Shown: positions 26,444-34,698 of the stretch, one piece after another
Layout: each line of letters opens with the position of its first letter
How positions within the stretch are numbered: the stretch's first letter is position 1
Assembly (NCBI GenBank): GCA_947626775.1
Contig: CANQTL010000008.1
Location: 34,206 to 98,205 of the forward strand
Source of the DNA: an uncultured Lachnospiraceae bacterium
GTDB taxonomy: Bacteria > Bacillota > Clostridia > Lachnospirales > Lachnospiraceae
Length of the DNA: 64,000 nucleotides
Direction of reading: 5' to 3'
Translations under genes and position numbers: made by a program
The notes under the pieces: generated by a model
Databases searched by the model: none
Told to the model about the DNA's origin: nothing
The model's input: only the letters and a program-made list of their open reading frames with translations

Positions 26444-27355
26444 ATGAAGTACAAGGTTTTGCTGACCGGGCACAACGACTCGGCGATCGACGATTTTTTT
26501 ATGCAGATGAGCGACAACTTCGAGGTGGTGACGACTTCGACGCGCTTTGCCGATATCACGCGCCATATCACCTTTTTTAAGCCGGATATCTTCGTGTTTT
26601 GCATATATAACGAGACGCGGGAGGATCTGTCGCAGATTGCGAATCTGAAGTTCCGCCTGTCGAACAACAAGACGCCGCTCGTCATCATCGGCCTCAAGGA
26701 GGACTGCGACGAGTTCCTGCAGATCGCGACCAGCGCGCCGGATCTGATTCTGCACAGGCCGCTGTCGGTGGCGGTGATCCAGGAGAAGATCATCGCTCTC
26801 GTGAAGGACAACCGCTTTAAGAAAGCGGTGGATGAGAAGGCGGAGGAGCGCGCTGCGGCTTCACCGTCGGCAGCTTCCGCGCAGGGCGGCAGGGGAGCGC
26901 GTCTCGATATCGACCGCAACAGCATCGATCAGCTGATGGACAGACTTGCGGCGCCCGGCCCTGTGACGGGACCGATCCCGCCTGTGCCCGGCAGACGCAA
27001 GCATGTTCTCGTGGTGGACGACAACGCCATGATGTTAAAGATGCTGAAAGAACATCTCCACGACAAGTACGATGTGGCGACCGCCGCCAGCGGCAGGGTT
27101 GCGCTGAAGTTCCTGGAACGGAAGACCACGGATCTGATTCTGTTGGACTACGAGATGCCGGAGGAGAGCGGTCCGGCGGTTCTGGAACAGCTTCGCGCTT
27201 CGGAGGCCACGAAAGATATTCCCGTCATCTTCCTGACGGGCGTTACCGACACCAGGAAGATCAAGGAGGCGCTGTCCCTGAAGCCGCAGAATTATCTGTT
27301 AAAACCGGTCGACAGGGAGAAGCTGCTCGACACGATCGCCAAGGAGATCGGCTGA
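26444..27355 (+). CDS. Dual receiver protein: degenerate plus intact response-regulator domain
   Basis: A 303-residue protein without an output domain. Residues 1-125 have a receiver-like fold (MKYKVLLTGHNDSAIDDFF ... ILHRPLSVAVIQEKI) but lack the phospho-acceptor Asp. A linker of 60 residues rich in A, S, G and P follows. Residues 186-303 are a complete receiver: VLVVDDNAMM, phospho-Asp in LILLDYEMPEESG near residue 235, and the Lys in YLLKPVD. It probably relays phosphate with the hybrid kinase encoded 38 bp downstream. Confidence 0.88.
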   Translation: MKYKVLLTGHNDSAIDDFFMQMSDNFEVVTTSTRFADITRHITFFKPDIFVFCIYNETREDLSQIANLKFRLSNNKTPLVIIGLKEDCDEFLQIATSAPDLILHRPLSVAVIQEKIIALVKDNRFKKAVDEKAEERAAASPSAASAQGGRGARLDIDRNSIDQLMDRLAAPGPVTGPIPPVPGRRKHVLVVDDNAMMLKMLKEHLHDKYDVATAASGRVALKFLERKTTDLILLDYEMPEESGPAVLEQLRASEATKDIPVIFLTGVTDTRKIKEALSLKPQNYLLKPVDREKLLDTIAKEIG

Positions 27356-27393
27356 TCGCCGCGGATACGGATACATAGAAAGAGGAATCTTGT

Positions 27394-30132
27394 ATGGACA
27401 TCAATCGTGAAATGACTTTGACGGATTTGATCGATGTGGAGACGCTGCAGAAGATTCAGGACGGCTTCTCCAATATGACGGGTATGGCCTCGCTCACGAC
27501 GGACGCGGACGGCACGCCCGTGACGGTGGGCTCCAATTTCTCCGATTTCTGCATGAAGTATACGCGGGTTTCGGACGTGGGCTGCGCGCGGTGCGAACAG
27601 TGCGACAAGTGGGGCGCCAAGGCGGCTCTCAAGAAGGGGGAATCCATCGCATACTTCTGCCATGCGGGACTGGTGGATTTCGCCGCGCCGATCATGGCCA
27701 ACGGCAGTATGGTGGGATGCTTTATCGGCGGTCAGGTGCTCACGGAGGCGCCGGATCCCGATAAGATGCGGGAGATCGCAAAAGAGCTGGACATCGATCC
27801 CGACGCGTATGTGGAGGCCGCCGGCAGAGTCAGGGTCATCGGGCAGGAGGCGATCGACAAGGCGGCGAGGTTTCTCTATACCATCGCGGACATCCTGTCC
27901 ACGATGGCTTACAACAAGTATCTCGTGCTGCAGTCCAACATCAAGATTGCGGCCAATCTGGAGCTGGCCACCAAGGCGTATGAAGATCTCGAGAAATCCG
28001 AGAATATGAAGTCCGATTTCCTGGCGAATATGAGCCATGAGATCAGAACGCCCATGAACGCGGTGATCGGCATGGCGGAGATGGCCCTCAGGGAGGACAT
28101 GACGCCGGTTGCCAGGGATTATATCAATCAGATCAAGGAGGCGGGCAGATCTCTGCTCACCATCATCAACGATATACTGGATTTCTCCAAGATAGAATCC
28201 GGCAAGATGGATATCACCGAGGTGGACTATGAGCCCATGTCCGTGGTGCACGACGTCTCCAATATCATTATGACGAGACTGAAGGACAAGGATGTGGAGC
28301 TGATTCTGGACGTCGCGCCCAATGTGCCGAACAAGCTGTGGGGCGATAATATCAGAATCAAACAGGTGCTCCTCAACCTGGCGAACAATGCGGCGAAATT
28401 CACGTCCGAGGGCAAGGTCACGATCAGAATGGAATGCGATAAGACCAAGCCCGACGAGGTCAGCATGCATTTCTGTGTGGAGGATACCGGTATCGGTATC
28501 AAGAAGGAGGATATGGATAAGCTGTTCCAGTCCTTCCAACAGGTGGACAGCAAGCGGAACCGCAATATCGAAGGCACCGGGCTCGGGCTCGCCATCTCCA
28601 AGAATCTGATGACGCTGATGAACGGTTCTATCTGGGTGGAGAGCGAGTATGAGAAAGGCAGCAAATTCAGCTGCATCCTGCCGCAGAGGATTGTGGACGA
28701 CACGCCGAGCATCGGGGTGCGGGAGCCGGAGACTGCGATTATCGTGGGGCTGGTGTCCAATCCGTATGTCAGAGACAGTCTGTGCGAGGACGCGGCGAAG
28801 CTCGGCGTCCAGGACGTCAGACTCATGACGGCCAAGGAACTTGGAGATTTCCCGGAGGACAAGAGGGTTTTCCTCTTCGTGGAGCACCCGATGTTTTCCG
28901 GTATGGTGGAGAGCTGGATCGTCGCGCACCCGGACGTCACGGCGGTGCTGCTCATCGACTTTGACAGCCGCGTGGAGTACGACATCCCGAATCTTCTCGT
29001 GGTCAAGAAGCCGCTCTTCGCTCTCAATATCGCCATGATCCTGAACGGGGAGGAGCTGAAATTCTCCGAGCAGGAGGAGGGGAGCGAATTTGATTTCATC
29101 GCGCCGGAAGCCAAGGTGCTGATCGTGGACGACAATGCGGTGAATCTGACCGTGGCGGAAGGGCTTCTCGAACCGCTCAAGATGCAGGTTGATACCGCGC
29201 CCGGCGGCAAGGAGGCCATCGACATGATCTCCGCGAAGCACTATGACATCGTCTTCATGGATCACATGATGCCCGAGATAGACGGCGTGGAGGCGACGCA
29301 TATCATTAGACGCCTGCACCCCGAGTACGACGACGTGCCGATCATAGCCCTCACGGCGAACGCCGTGGAGGGGACGAAGGAAATGTTCTGCAGAGAGGGA
29401 ATGAACGATTTCGTCGCCAAGCCCATCGAGTTGCGTATGCTGGCCGCCAAGGTGCGCCAGTGGCTTCCGGTCGAGAAGATTCAGAAAGATTACACCGGCA
29501 CGACCGGCGGCGCGAGCAGCAAGAGCGACCTCATCACCACGGATATCGAAGTCGGGGATCTGGACGTGAAGTTTGCGCTGGAGTTCCTGGTCAGCGAAGA
29601 TCTCTTCTGGAAGGTGCTCAAGGTCTTCTACAACAGTATCGACAAGAAAGTCAAGCTGATCAAATCGCTGGAGGAACAGGAAGACTGGGTCAACTATACC
29701 GTGGAGGTCCATGGCCTGAAAAATTCCGCCAAGCAGATCGGGGCGATCTCGCTGTCGGAGAAGGCCGCGGCCCTGGAAAAAGCCGGCAATGCCAGAGATC
29801 TCGCGACGATCCGCAGAGACACCGACGCGATGCTCGCGCAGTATGCGGAGTATGAGCCGGTGCTCGCGCCGTTCTGCCAGGAGGATGAGGACGCCGAGAA
29901 GAAAGAGCTCACCGTCGAAGTGCTGCGCAAGTGTTTTGAGGAGATGCGGGATGCGCTCGACAATCTGGACATGGATCAAATGGAAGCGGTCATCGGCCAG
30001 ATGGGAGAGTACCGGTACGAGCACTGGCAGCACGAACTGTTCGATCAGCTCAAGGAGGCGTCGGAGGAGATGGACGTCGACCGCTGCGACGCGATCCTGA
30101 GAAGCTGGGAGGAACAGATGCTCACGGATTAG
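27394..30132 (+). CDS. Hybrid sensor histidine kinase: PocR sensor, HisKA/HATPase, degenerate receiver, receiver, Hpt
   Basis: A 912-residue cytoplasmic phosphorelay protein. Residues about 8-180 are a PocR-type sensor with conserved Cys (GCARCEQCDKWG, AYFCHAGLVDFAAPI). The H-box is NMSHEIRTPMNAVIG near residue 214 and the ATPase motifs include DTGIGIKKED and GTGLGLAISKNL. A receiver lacking clear catalytic residues spans about 445-545. A full receiver follows (LIVDDNAVNL, phospho-Asp in IVFMDHMMPEIDG near 623). The C-terminal Hpt has its His in VHGLKNSAKQIGA near 772. PocR domains bind small hydrocarbon derivatives in known examples; the ligand here is unknown. Confidence 0.92.
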   Translation: MDINREMTLTDLIDVETLQKIQDGFSNMTGMASLTTDADGTPVTVGSNFSDFCMKYTRVSDVGCARCEQCDKWGAKAALKKGESIAYFCHAGLVDFAAPIMANGSMVGCFIGGQVLTEAPDPDKMREIAKELDIDPDAYVEAAGRVRVIGQEAIDKAARFLYTIADILSTMAYNKYLVLQSNIKIAANLELATKAYEDLEKSENMKSDFLANMSHEIRTPMNAVIGMAEMALREDMTPVARDYINQIKEAGRSLLTIINDILDFSKIESGKMDITEVDYEPMSVVHDVSNIIMTRLKDKDVELILDVAPNVPNKLWGDNIRIKQVLLNLANNAAKFTSEGKVTIRMECDKTKPDEVSMHFCVEDTGIGIKKEDMDKLFQSFQQVDSKRNRNIEGTGLGLAISKNLMTLMNGSIWVESEYEKGSKFSCILPQRIVDDTPSIGVREPETAIIVGLVSNPYVRDSLCEDAAKLGVQDVRLMTAKELGDFPEDKRVFLFVEHPMFSGMVESWIVAHPDVTAVLLIDFDSRVEYDIPNLLVVKKPLFALNIAMILNGEELKFSEQEEGSEFDFIAPEAKVLIVDDNAVNLTVAEGLLEPLKMQVDTAPGGKEAIDMISAKHYDIVFMDHMMPEIDGVEATHIIRRLHPEYDDVPIIALTANAVEGTKEMFCREGMNDFVAKPIELRMLAAKVRQWLPVEKIQKDYTGTTGGASSKSDLITTDIEVGDLDVKFALEFLVSEDLFWKVLKVFYNSIDKKVKLIKSLEEQEDWVNYTVEVHGLKNSAKQIGAISLSEKAAALEKAGNARDLATIRRDTDAMLAQYAEYEPVLAPFCQEDEDAEKKELTVEVLRKCFEEMRDALDNLDMDQMEAVIGQMGEYRYEHWQHELFDQLKEASEEMDVDRCDAILRSWEEQMLTD

Positions 30133-30168
30133 CAGTACATATTGCAAGTGACAGAGGAGCCGCGGGGA

Positions 30169-30639
30169 TTGGAGACAGTATTTCAGGTCAGAAGCGCATA
30201 TCGTAACGAATGGCAGGAGGCGATGGCTCTTGCGTGGAAGACTTTTCTGCGGTTTGAAGCCGACGTCTATACGCCGGAGGGCGTGAAAAACTTTGAGAAT
30301 TTCGTCACCGACTCCACTCTGTACCGCATGTTTATCATGGGGACATACCAGCTGTTTGTCGCAGTGGAAGGGAGCAGGGTTGTCGGAATGATCACGCTGA
30401 GAGACACCACGCACATTTCGCTGCTCTTTGTGGATGAAACGTATCACAGGCGGGGGATCGGACGCGCACTCATACGGTACCTGGCAGACTATCTGGTGAC
30501 TGAAGTCGGGGCGGAGCGCATGACGGTGAGCGCATCCCCTTACGGTGTCGAATTCTACCACAAGATGGGATTTCGGGATCTCGGTCCGGAGGAAACCAAA
30601 GACGGCATTATTTTTACACCGATGGAATTTATATTATAA
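30169..30639 (+). CDS. GNAT-family N-acetyltransferase
   Basis: About 156 residues of GNAT fold: MITLRDTTHISLLFVDETYHRRGIGRALIRYLADYL contains the acetyl-CoA loop (HRRGIGRAL), and VSASPYGVEFYHKMGFRDLG is the usual C-terminal strand and helix. The acceptor is unknown. The start is unclear: TTG 30169 follows AGAGGAG by 10 nt, while TTG 30142 and GTG 30148 upstream lack a ribosome site. It lies between the hybrid kinase and the HD-GYP gene in the same run. Confidence 0.82.
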   Translation: METVFQVRSAYRNEWQEAMALAWKTFLRFEADVYTPEGVKNFENFVTDSTLYRMFIMGTYQLFVAVEGSRVVGMITLRDTTHISLLFVDETYHRRGIGRALIRYLADYLVTEVGAERMTVSASPYGVEFYHKMGFRDLGPEETKDGIIFTPMEFIL

Positions 30640-30653
30640 AACGCGAGGTTGTT

Positions 30654-31910
30654 ATGGAATATATCAAGAGCAAGGATATTTACCTGTTGATGCGGGACAT
30701 ACTGAAACTGATCCATCCGAGGCTGATGGAGCACGGCTCGAAAGTGGCCTATATGGTTTCCCTGATGCTGCGGGAAAAGGGGCGCTACGAGCCTTTTGAG
30801 CTGGCGGATATCTCCATGGTCTGCACGATGCACGACATCGGCGCCTACATGACGGAGGCGGGCAAGATCAACGACATGCTGCGCTATGAGTCCAGAGACA
30901 GCATGGCGCACTCCATCTACGGCTATCTGTTCTTCAAGTATCTGTCGCCCGTGCCGGATCTGTCCAAGGTCATCATGTACCACCACATGGACTATGAGCA
31001 GCTCAAACAGGTGGATTACGAGTTCAAAAATATCGCCGCGTACATCAATATTGCCGAGAAGATGGATATCTATTCTTCTTCGATGGGCAGCCAGTTCGAT
31101 CTGTACATGTTCGAGCGCATGAGCGGCACCAAGCTGTCCGCGGACGGTTTGTCGCTGTTCTATCAGGTGGCAAACAAATATGAAATTTTCGATAAGATCA
31201 AGAGCGGAGAGTACAAGCAGGATCTCGACAGGCTGGCGGAATATATGATTTTCTCCAATGAGGACAAAAAGAAATTCCTGGAGATGCTGATGTATTGTCT
31301 GGGCTTTCGCAGCAAGAGCATGGTGGTGGACAATATCACTACGGTCTGCGTCTGCGAGGAGCTTGCGGACGAGATGATGCTGCCGCCGGTGGAGAAGGAG
31401 ATCCTGTACTACGGCGCGCTGATCCACGATATCGGTATGCTGGCGATACCGCGGGAGATCATCGAGTCGCCCCGCAAGCTGGAGCCGGAGGAGGTCAAGC
31501 TGCTCAGGACGCATGTGGAGATCGCGGAGAATGTGCTGAAAGACAAGATGCAGTCGGAGGTGTTTGACATCGCGCTGGCACACCACGAGAGGGGCGACGG
31601 CAGCGGCTATCCTCATCGTCTGAAAGATCTGCAGATGAACATGCCTCAGAAGATCTTACAGGTCGCGGACGTCGTGACGGCGCTGGTCAATCCACGAAGC
31701 TACCGCAAGGATATGCCCAGGGAGAAAGTGATAGCGATCCTGAACGAGGAGGCCTCCAAAAACAGGCTGAAAAAATCCGTGGTCAACACGCTGGTCAAGT
31801 CGTATGACCGGATCATGGACCGTGTCAGACAGGAAGCGGCGGAGATCATGAAAATGTACGATACGCTGAATATGCAGTATGAGCTTGTCAGCAAGAAATA
31901 TAAGATCTGA
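30654..31910 (+). CDS. HD/HD-GYP domain protein, probable c-di-GMP phosphodiesterase
   Basis: A 418-residue protein with two tandem HD-like domains. The N-terminal half has an HD motif (CTMHDIGAYMTEAG, then VIMYHHMDYEQ). The C-terminal half is a clear HD-GYP unit: LIHDIGMLAIPREIIESP near residue 257 and AHHERGDGSGYPHRL near residue 310. HD-GYP enzymes hydrolyse c-di-GMP; the first domain may be a degenerate copy. GCGAGG precedes ATG 30654. Its partner in opposite function, a GGDEF cyclase, lies 0.8 kb downstream. Confidence 0.88.
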   Translation: MEYIKSKDIYLLMRDILKLIHPRLMEHGSKVAYMVSLMLREKGRYEPFELADISMVCTMHDIGAYMTEAGKINDMLRYESRDSMAHSIYGYLFFKYLSPVPDLSKVIMYHHMDYEQLKQVDYEFKNIAAYINIAEKMDIYSSSMGSQFDLYMFERMSGTKLSADGLSLFYQVANKYEIFDKIKSGEYKQDLDRLAEYMIFSNEDKKKFLEMLMYCLGFRSKSMVVDNITTVCVCEELADEMMLPPVEKEILYYGALIHDIGMLAIPREIIESPRKLEPEEVKLLRTHVEIAENVLKDKMQSEVFDIALAHHERGDGSGYPHRLKDLQMNMPQKILQVADVVTALVNPRSYRKDMPREKVIAILNEEASKNRLKKSVVNTLVKSYDRIMDRVRQEAAEIMKMYDTLNMQYELVSKKYKI

Positions 31911-32014
31911 TCCGGCGGGATCTGCAATTTGCCGGCACAAATTTTGTAATTTGTATAGCTTTTTTATGTAGTTTTGTAATATAATAAAGATGCGTGTGTG
32001 GGAGTTGAGCTGTT

Positions 32015-32701
32015 ATGGGCAAATTTTTTGATATGGACAGTCCGCTGATGCGGTTTCTGAATCGCGTGGCGGATATGCTGATCCTGAATTTTCTGATGAT
32101 TCTCTGCTGTATACCGGTCATCACGATAGGGGCGGCCTGCACGGCGATGCACTATGTGCTTCTAAAGATTGTGCGCGACGAGGAAGGCTATCTCGTCAGA
32201 GGATTTTTCAAGGCGTTTGTCCGAAATTTCAAGCAGGCGACGATCGCGTGGCTTTTGATGCTTCTGGTGATAGCGGTCTATTACGGGGACTGGCTGATCT
32301 TTAACTATTCGGGCATAGAGTTCCCCAAGGCGCTTGTCATAGCGGTGGTGGCGGTCGGCGCGGTCGCGTTTCTGATCTCGCTGTATATCTTCCCGCTGAT
32401 CGCAAGATTTGAAAATACGCTCAGGAACACGGCCAAGAATGCGGCGATTCTGGCGTTTGCGAATCTGCCGAAGACCCTGGGCATGGCGTTTCTGTATGCG
32501 CTGCCGCTCGTGATAGGTTATTTTTCGGCATACTCCTATATTTTTATCTTTATGTTTGGCATCTCGCTGCCGGCTTTCGGGGCGGCATGGATGTACAGCG
32601 GTATCTTCAAACGCTTTGAACCAGAGCCGGAGCAGGCTTCGGATATGGACTTTTCTGTAAACATAGAAGGGGAAGGGGAAACGGATGGAAGAGAGGAATA
32701 A
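32015..32701 (+). CDS. YesL-like (DUF624) membrane protein
   Basis: A 228-residue protein with five to six transmembrane helices. The N-terminus (FFDMDSPLMRFLNRVADMLILNFLMILCCIPVITIGAACTAMHYV) is the hallmark of the YesL/DUF624 family, often near sugar transporters. The tail is acidic and cytoplasmic. A TATAAT (31980-31985) stands about 30 bp upstream without a clear -35. Its end overlaps the following GGDEF gene by 17 bp, an unusual pairing suggesting joint function. Confidence 0.85.
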   Translation: MGKFFDMDSPLMRFLNRVADMLILNFLMILCCIPVITIGAACTAMHYVLLKIVRDEEGYLVRGFFKAFVRNFKQATIAWLLMLLVIAVYYGDWLIFNYSGIEFPKALVIAVVAVGAVAFLISLYIFPLIARFENTLRNTAKNAAILAFANLPKTLGMAFLYALPLVIGYFSAYSYIFIFMFGISLPAFGAAWMYSGIFKRFEPEPEQASDMDFSVNIEGEGETDGREE

Positions 32702-34184
32702 GTCGGCAATCGTCTCGTGGATCGTACCGGCGATTATCTTTTTGCTGGTCGTCTTCGTGATGATGTTTAACTTTTCTACCAAGAGCAGCGCCGCGGCGGC
32801 GGACACGGTTTCCAGGAATCTTGTCAAGTCCGCGCAGGCGTCTGCGGAGGAATTTCTCGATAAGCTGCAGACTCTCGGCAGAGTTGCCGGGCCGTTCCGC
32901 GTGCTTCTGGAGCGGGGCGCGGAGGCGAACGACAGTGACGCCGCCGAGGTGGCGGACGTCCTGTATTCCTGCACGGAGGCTTATAAGGTGGTGCTCTGCG
33001 ACTCGCAGGGCAACGGCGTCGACCAGACGGGACAGCAGGTTTCGCTGGGCGACAGCGCCTATTTCCAGAGCGTTGCGCAGTCCGGCGCGGCTTCCTGCGC
33101 TTATGTGGGAGAGGAAAACGCCGGGGAGAAGCCGGCGGTCGTCGTGGCGGAGCGCATAGTCAAGGCGGACGAGACGGATTATCTGCTCCTGTACTATTCT
33201 ATGGACAGATTCGAGACGCTGCTGTCGGAATCGGAATTTGACGCCAGCACGTTTATGGCGCTCATGGATTCGTCGGGCAGGATCATGGGGCGCGCCGGCT
33301 ATCAGGACAGCAATTTTCTGAAGGGCGGCAATCTGCTCGAGACGATAGAGGGGGAGAACGCGGAGGCGACCCGCACCATCAAGAGCCGGATCGACAACAG
33401 TTCACGGGGGACCACGAGCGTGGCGGTCGGCGGCGAAGAGTGCGTGCTGGTGTATGTGCCGCTGGGAGTCAACCAGTGGGAGATTGTAATCGGCGTCAGC
33501 CAGGCGTATGTGGACAGACAGGTGGATCTGCAGTGGCGGGACGCCAAGAATATGATGATCTATCTGGTGGCGGCGATCTTCGTATTCATCTTTATGGTGA
33601 TCGTCATCAATATCATCAGCAAGATACGGAGCAATGAGAATAAGAAAGAGCTGGAGGACAAGGCCGATACCGATCTTCTGACAGGGCTGACCAACAAGCT
33701 GGCCACGGAGCGCAAGATCAAGGAGTATATGGCGAAGCATCCGGATTCGCAGTCCATGCTGTTCGTGCTGGACGTGGATAATTTCAAGAAGATCAACGAT
33801 ACGATGGGGCATGCGTTCGGCGACGAGGTGCTGCGCTCTCTCGGACAGCAGATCACCGCAATCTTCCGCGCGTCGGACATTATCGGGCGCATCGGCGGCG
33901 ACGAGTTTATGATCTTCTTAAAAGGGATTGCCGACGAGGAATCCGTACGCAAGGAGGCCAGAAAAGTCGAGAACTTCTTCAAGAACTTCCAGGCCGGAGA
34001 GTATGTGAAATACGCGGCCACGGCGAGTATCGGCGTGGCGATCTTCCCGCAGGAGGGCAGCGATTTCGAGTCGCTGTACAAGGCGGCGGACCAGGGGCTG
34101 TACAAGGCGAAGAAGCGGGGCAAGAACCAGCTGGCTTTCTACCGCGACGAGTGGGGAGGAGCCGCGGCCCAGGAGCAGAAATAA
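32685..34184 (+). CDS. Membrane diguanylate cyclase with extracellular Cache-like sensor
   Basis: A 499-residue protein. Transmembrane helices near residues 10-30 and 288-310 flank an extracytoplasmic sensor of about 250 residues (dCache-like: VVLCDSQGNGVDQTGQQVSLGDSAYF; MALMDSSGRIMGRAGY). The GGDEF domain begins at DLLTGLTNK, has the active site RIGGDEF near residue 403, and an intact inhibitory site RASD upstream, so feedback by c-di-GMP is likely. It is the synthetic counterpart of the HD-GYP gene in this cluster. Confidence 0.93.
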   Translation: MEERNKSAIVSWIVPAIIFLLVVFVMMFNFSTKSSAAAADTVSRNLVKSAQASAEEFLDKLQTLGRVAGPFRVLLERGAEANDSDAAEVADVLYSCTEAYKVVLCDSQGNGVDQTGQQVSLGDSAYFQSVAQSGAASCAYVGEENAGEKPAVVVAERIVKADETDYLLLYYSMDRFETLLSESEFDASTFMALMDSSGRIMGRAGYQDSNFLKGGNLLETIEGENAEATRTIKSRIDNSSRGTTSVAVGGEECVLVYVPLGVNQWEIVIGVSQAYVDRQVDLQWRDAKNMMIYLVAAIFVFIFMVIVINIISKIRSNENKKELEDKADTDLLTGLTNKLATERKIKEYMAKHPDSQSMLFVLDVDNFKKINDTMGHAFGDEVLRSLGQQITAIFRASDIIGRIGGDEFMIFLKGIADEESVRKEARKVENFFKNFQAGEYVKYAATASIGVAIFPQEGSDFESLYKAADQGLYKAKKRGKNQLAFYRDEWGGAAAQEQK

Positions 34185-34207
34185 GATCAATAGAGACAGG
34201 CAGAGAC

Positions 34208-34234
34208 AGACGGCGGAGATCCCGCCGTCTTTTT
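34208..34234 (+). terminator. Terminator of the signalling cluster
   Basis: Nine-bp stem AGACGGCGG / CCGCCGTCT with a five-base loop, then a run of T. Confidence 0.85.
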
Positions 34235-34288
34235 ACGCGGGCAGGAAACTCGCAAAGCGTGTTTCAGCTTGCTGTGCGCAAAAGGAAC

Positions 34289-34317
34289 TTGACAAATACC
34301 CCTATGGGGTATATTCT
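34289..34317 (+). promoter_or_regulatory. Copper promoter with CsoR operator in the spacer
   Basis: TTGACA (34289-34294), 17 bp, TATTCT (34312-34317). The spacer is nearly filled by the palindrome ATACCCC-TAT-GGGGTAT (34296-34312), the known form of a CsoR operator. Bound repressor would cover both promoter boxes. Confidence 0.85.
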
Positions 34318-34354
34318 CATAGAAGAACAGCAGGGGAATCGGGAGGGTACGCGT

Positions 34355-34684
34355 GTGAAAGACGGGCAGAAGACGGATAATACGCAGGATCTGTGCGCAT
34401 GCTGTCATCATAAGAATACGCCGCGCAGCGCCAGGGAACAGAGACAGCTGCAGAGCCGTATCAACCGCATGATCGGACAGCTGAACGGCATCAAAGGCAT
34501 GATAGACGACAACCGCTACTGCGGGGATATCCTGATACAGATTGGCGCCGTCGAGAGCGCGCTGCAGAGTCTGGGCTATGTGATTCTTCAGGATCACATG
34601 CAGACGTGCGTTGCGGAGGAAGTCAGGAAGGGCAACGACGGGATCCTCTCGGAGGCCATTGAACTGATCAGGAAATTAAAGTAA
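34355..34684 (+). CDS. csoR: CsoR-family copper-sensing repressor
   Basis: A 109-residue all-helical repressor. LQSRINRMIGQLNGIKGMIDDNRYCGDILIQIGAVESAL is the family core. The Cu(I) ligand set Cys-His-Cys is visible as Cys in NRYC and as His and Cys in DHMQTC. An N-terminal CACCHHKN cluster is extra. GTG 34355 lies 7 nt after GGGAGGG; the frame is open upstream but only across the promoter. It represses its own gene and copA, 14 bp downstream. Confidence 0.92.
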   Translation: MKDGQKTDNTQDLCACCHHKNTPRSAREQRQLQSRINRMIGQLNGIKGMIDDNRYCGDILIQIGAVESALQSLGYVILQDHMQTCVAEEVRKGNDGILSEAIELIRKLK

Positions 34685-34698
34685 GGATCTGGTGACGG

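Noticed and set aside
27292..30561. A 1089-residue open frame antisense to the hybrid kinase and GNAT genes
   Set aside because: It is a shadow produced by GC-rich codon bias. The sense frame has complete PocR, HisKA, receiver and Hpt motifs; the antisense product shows none.
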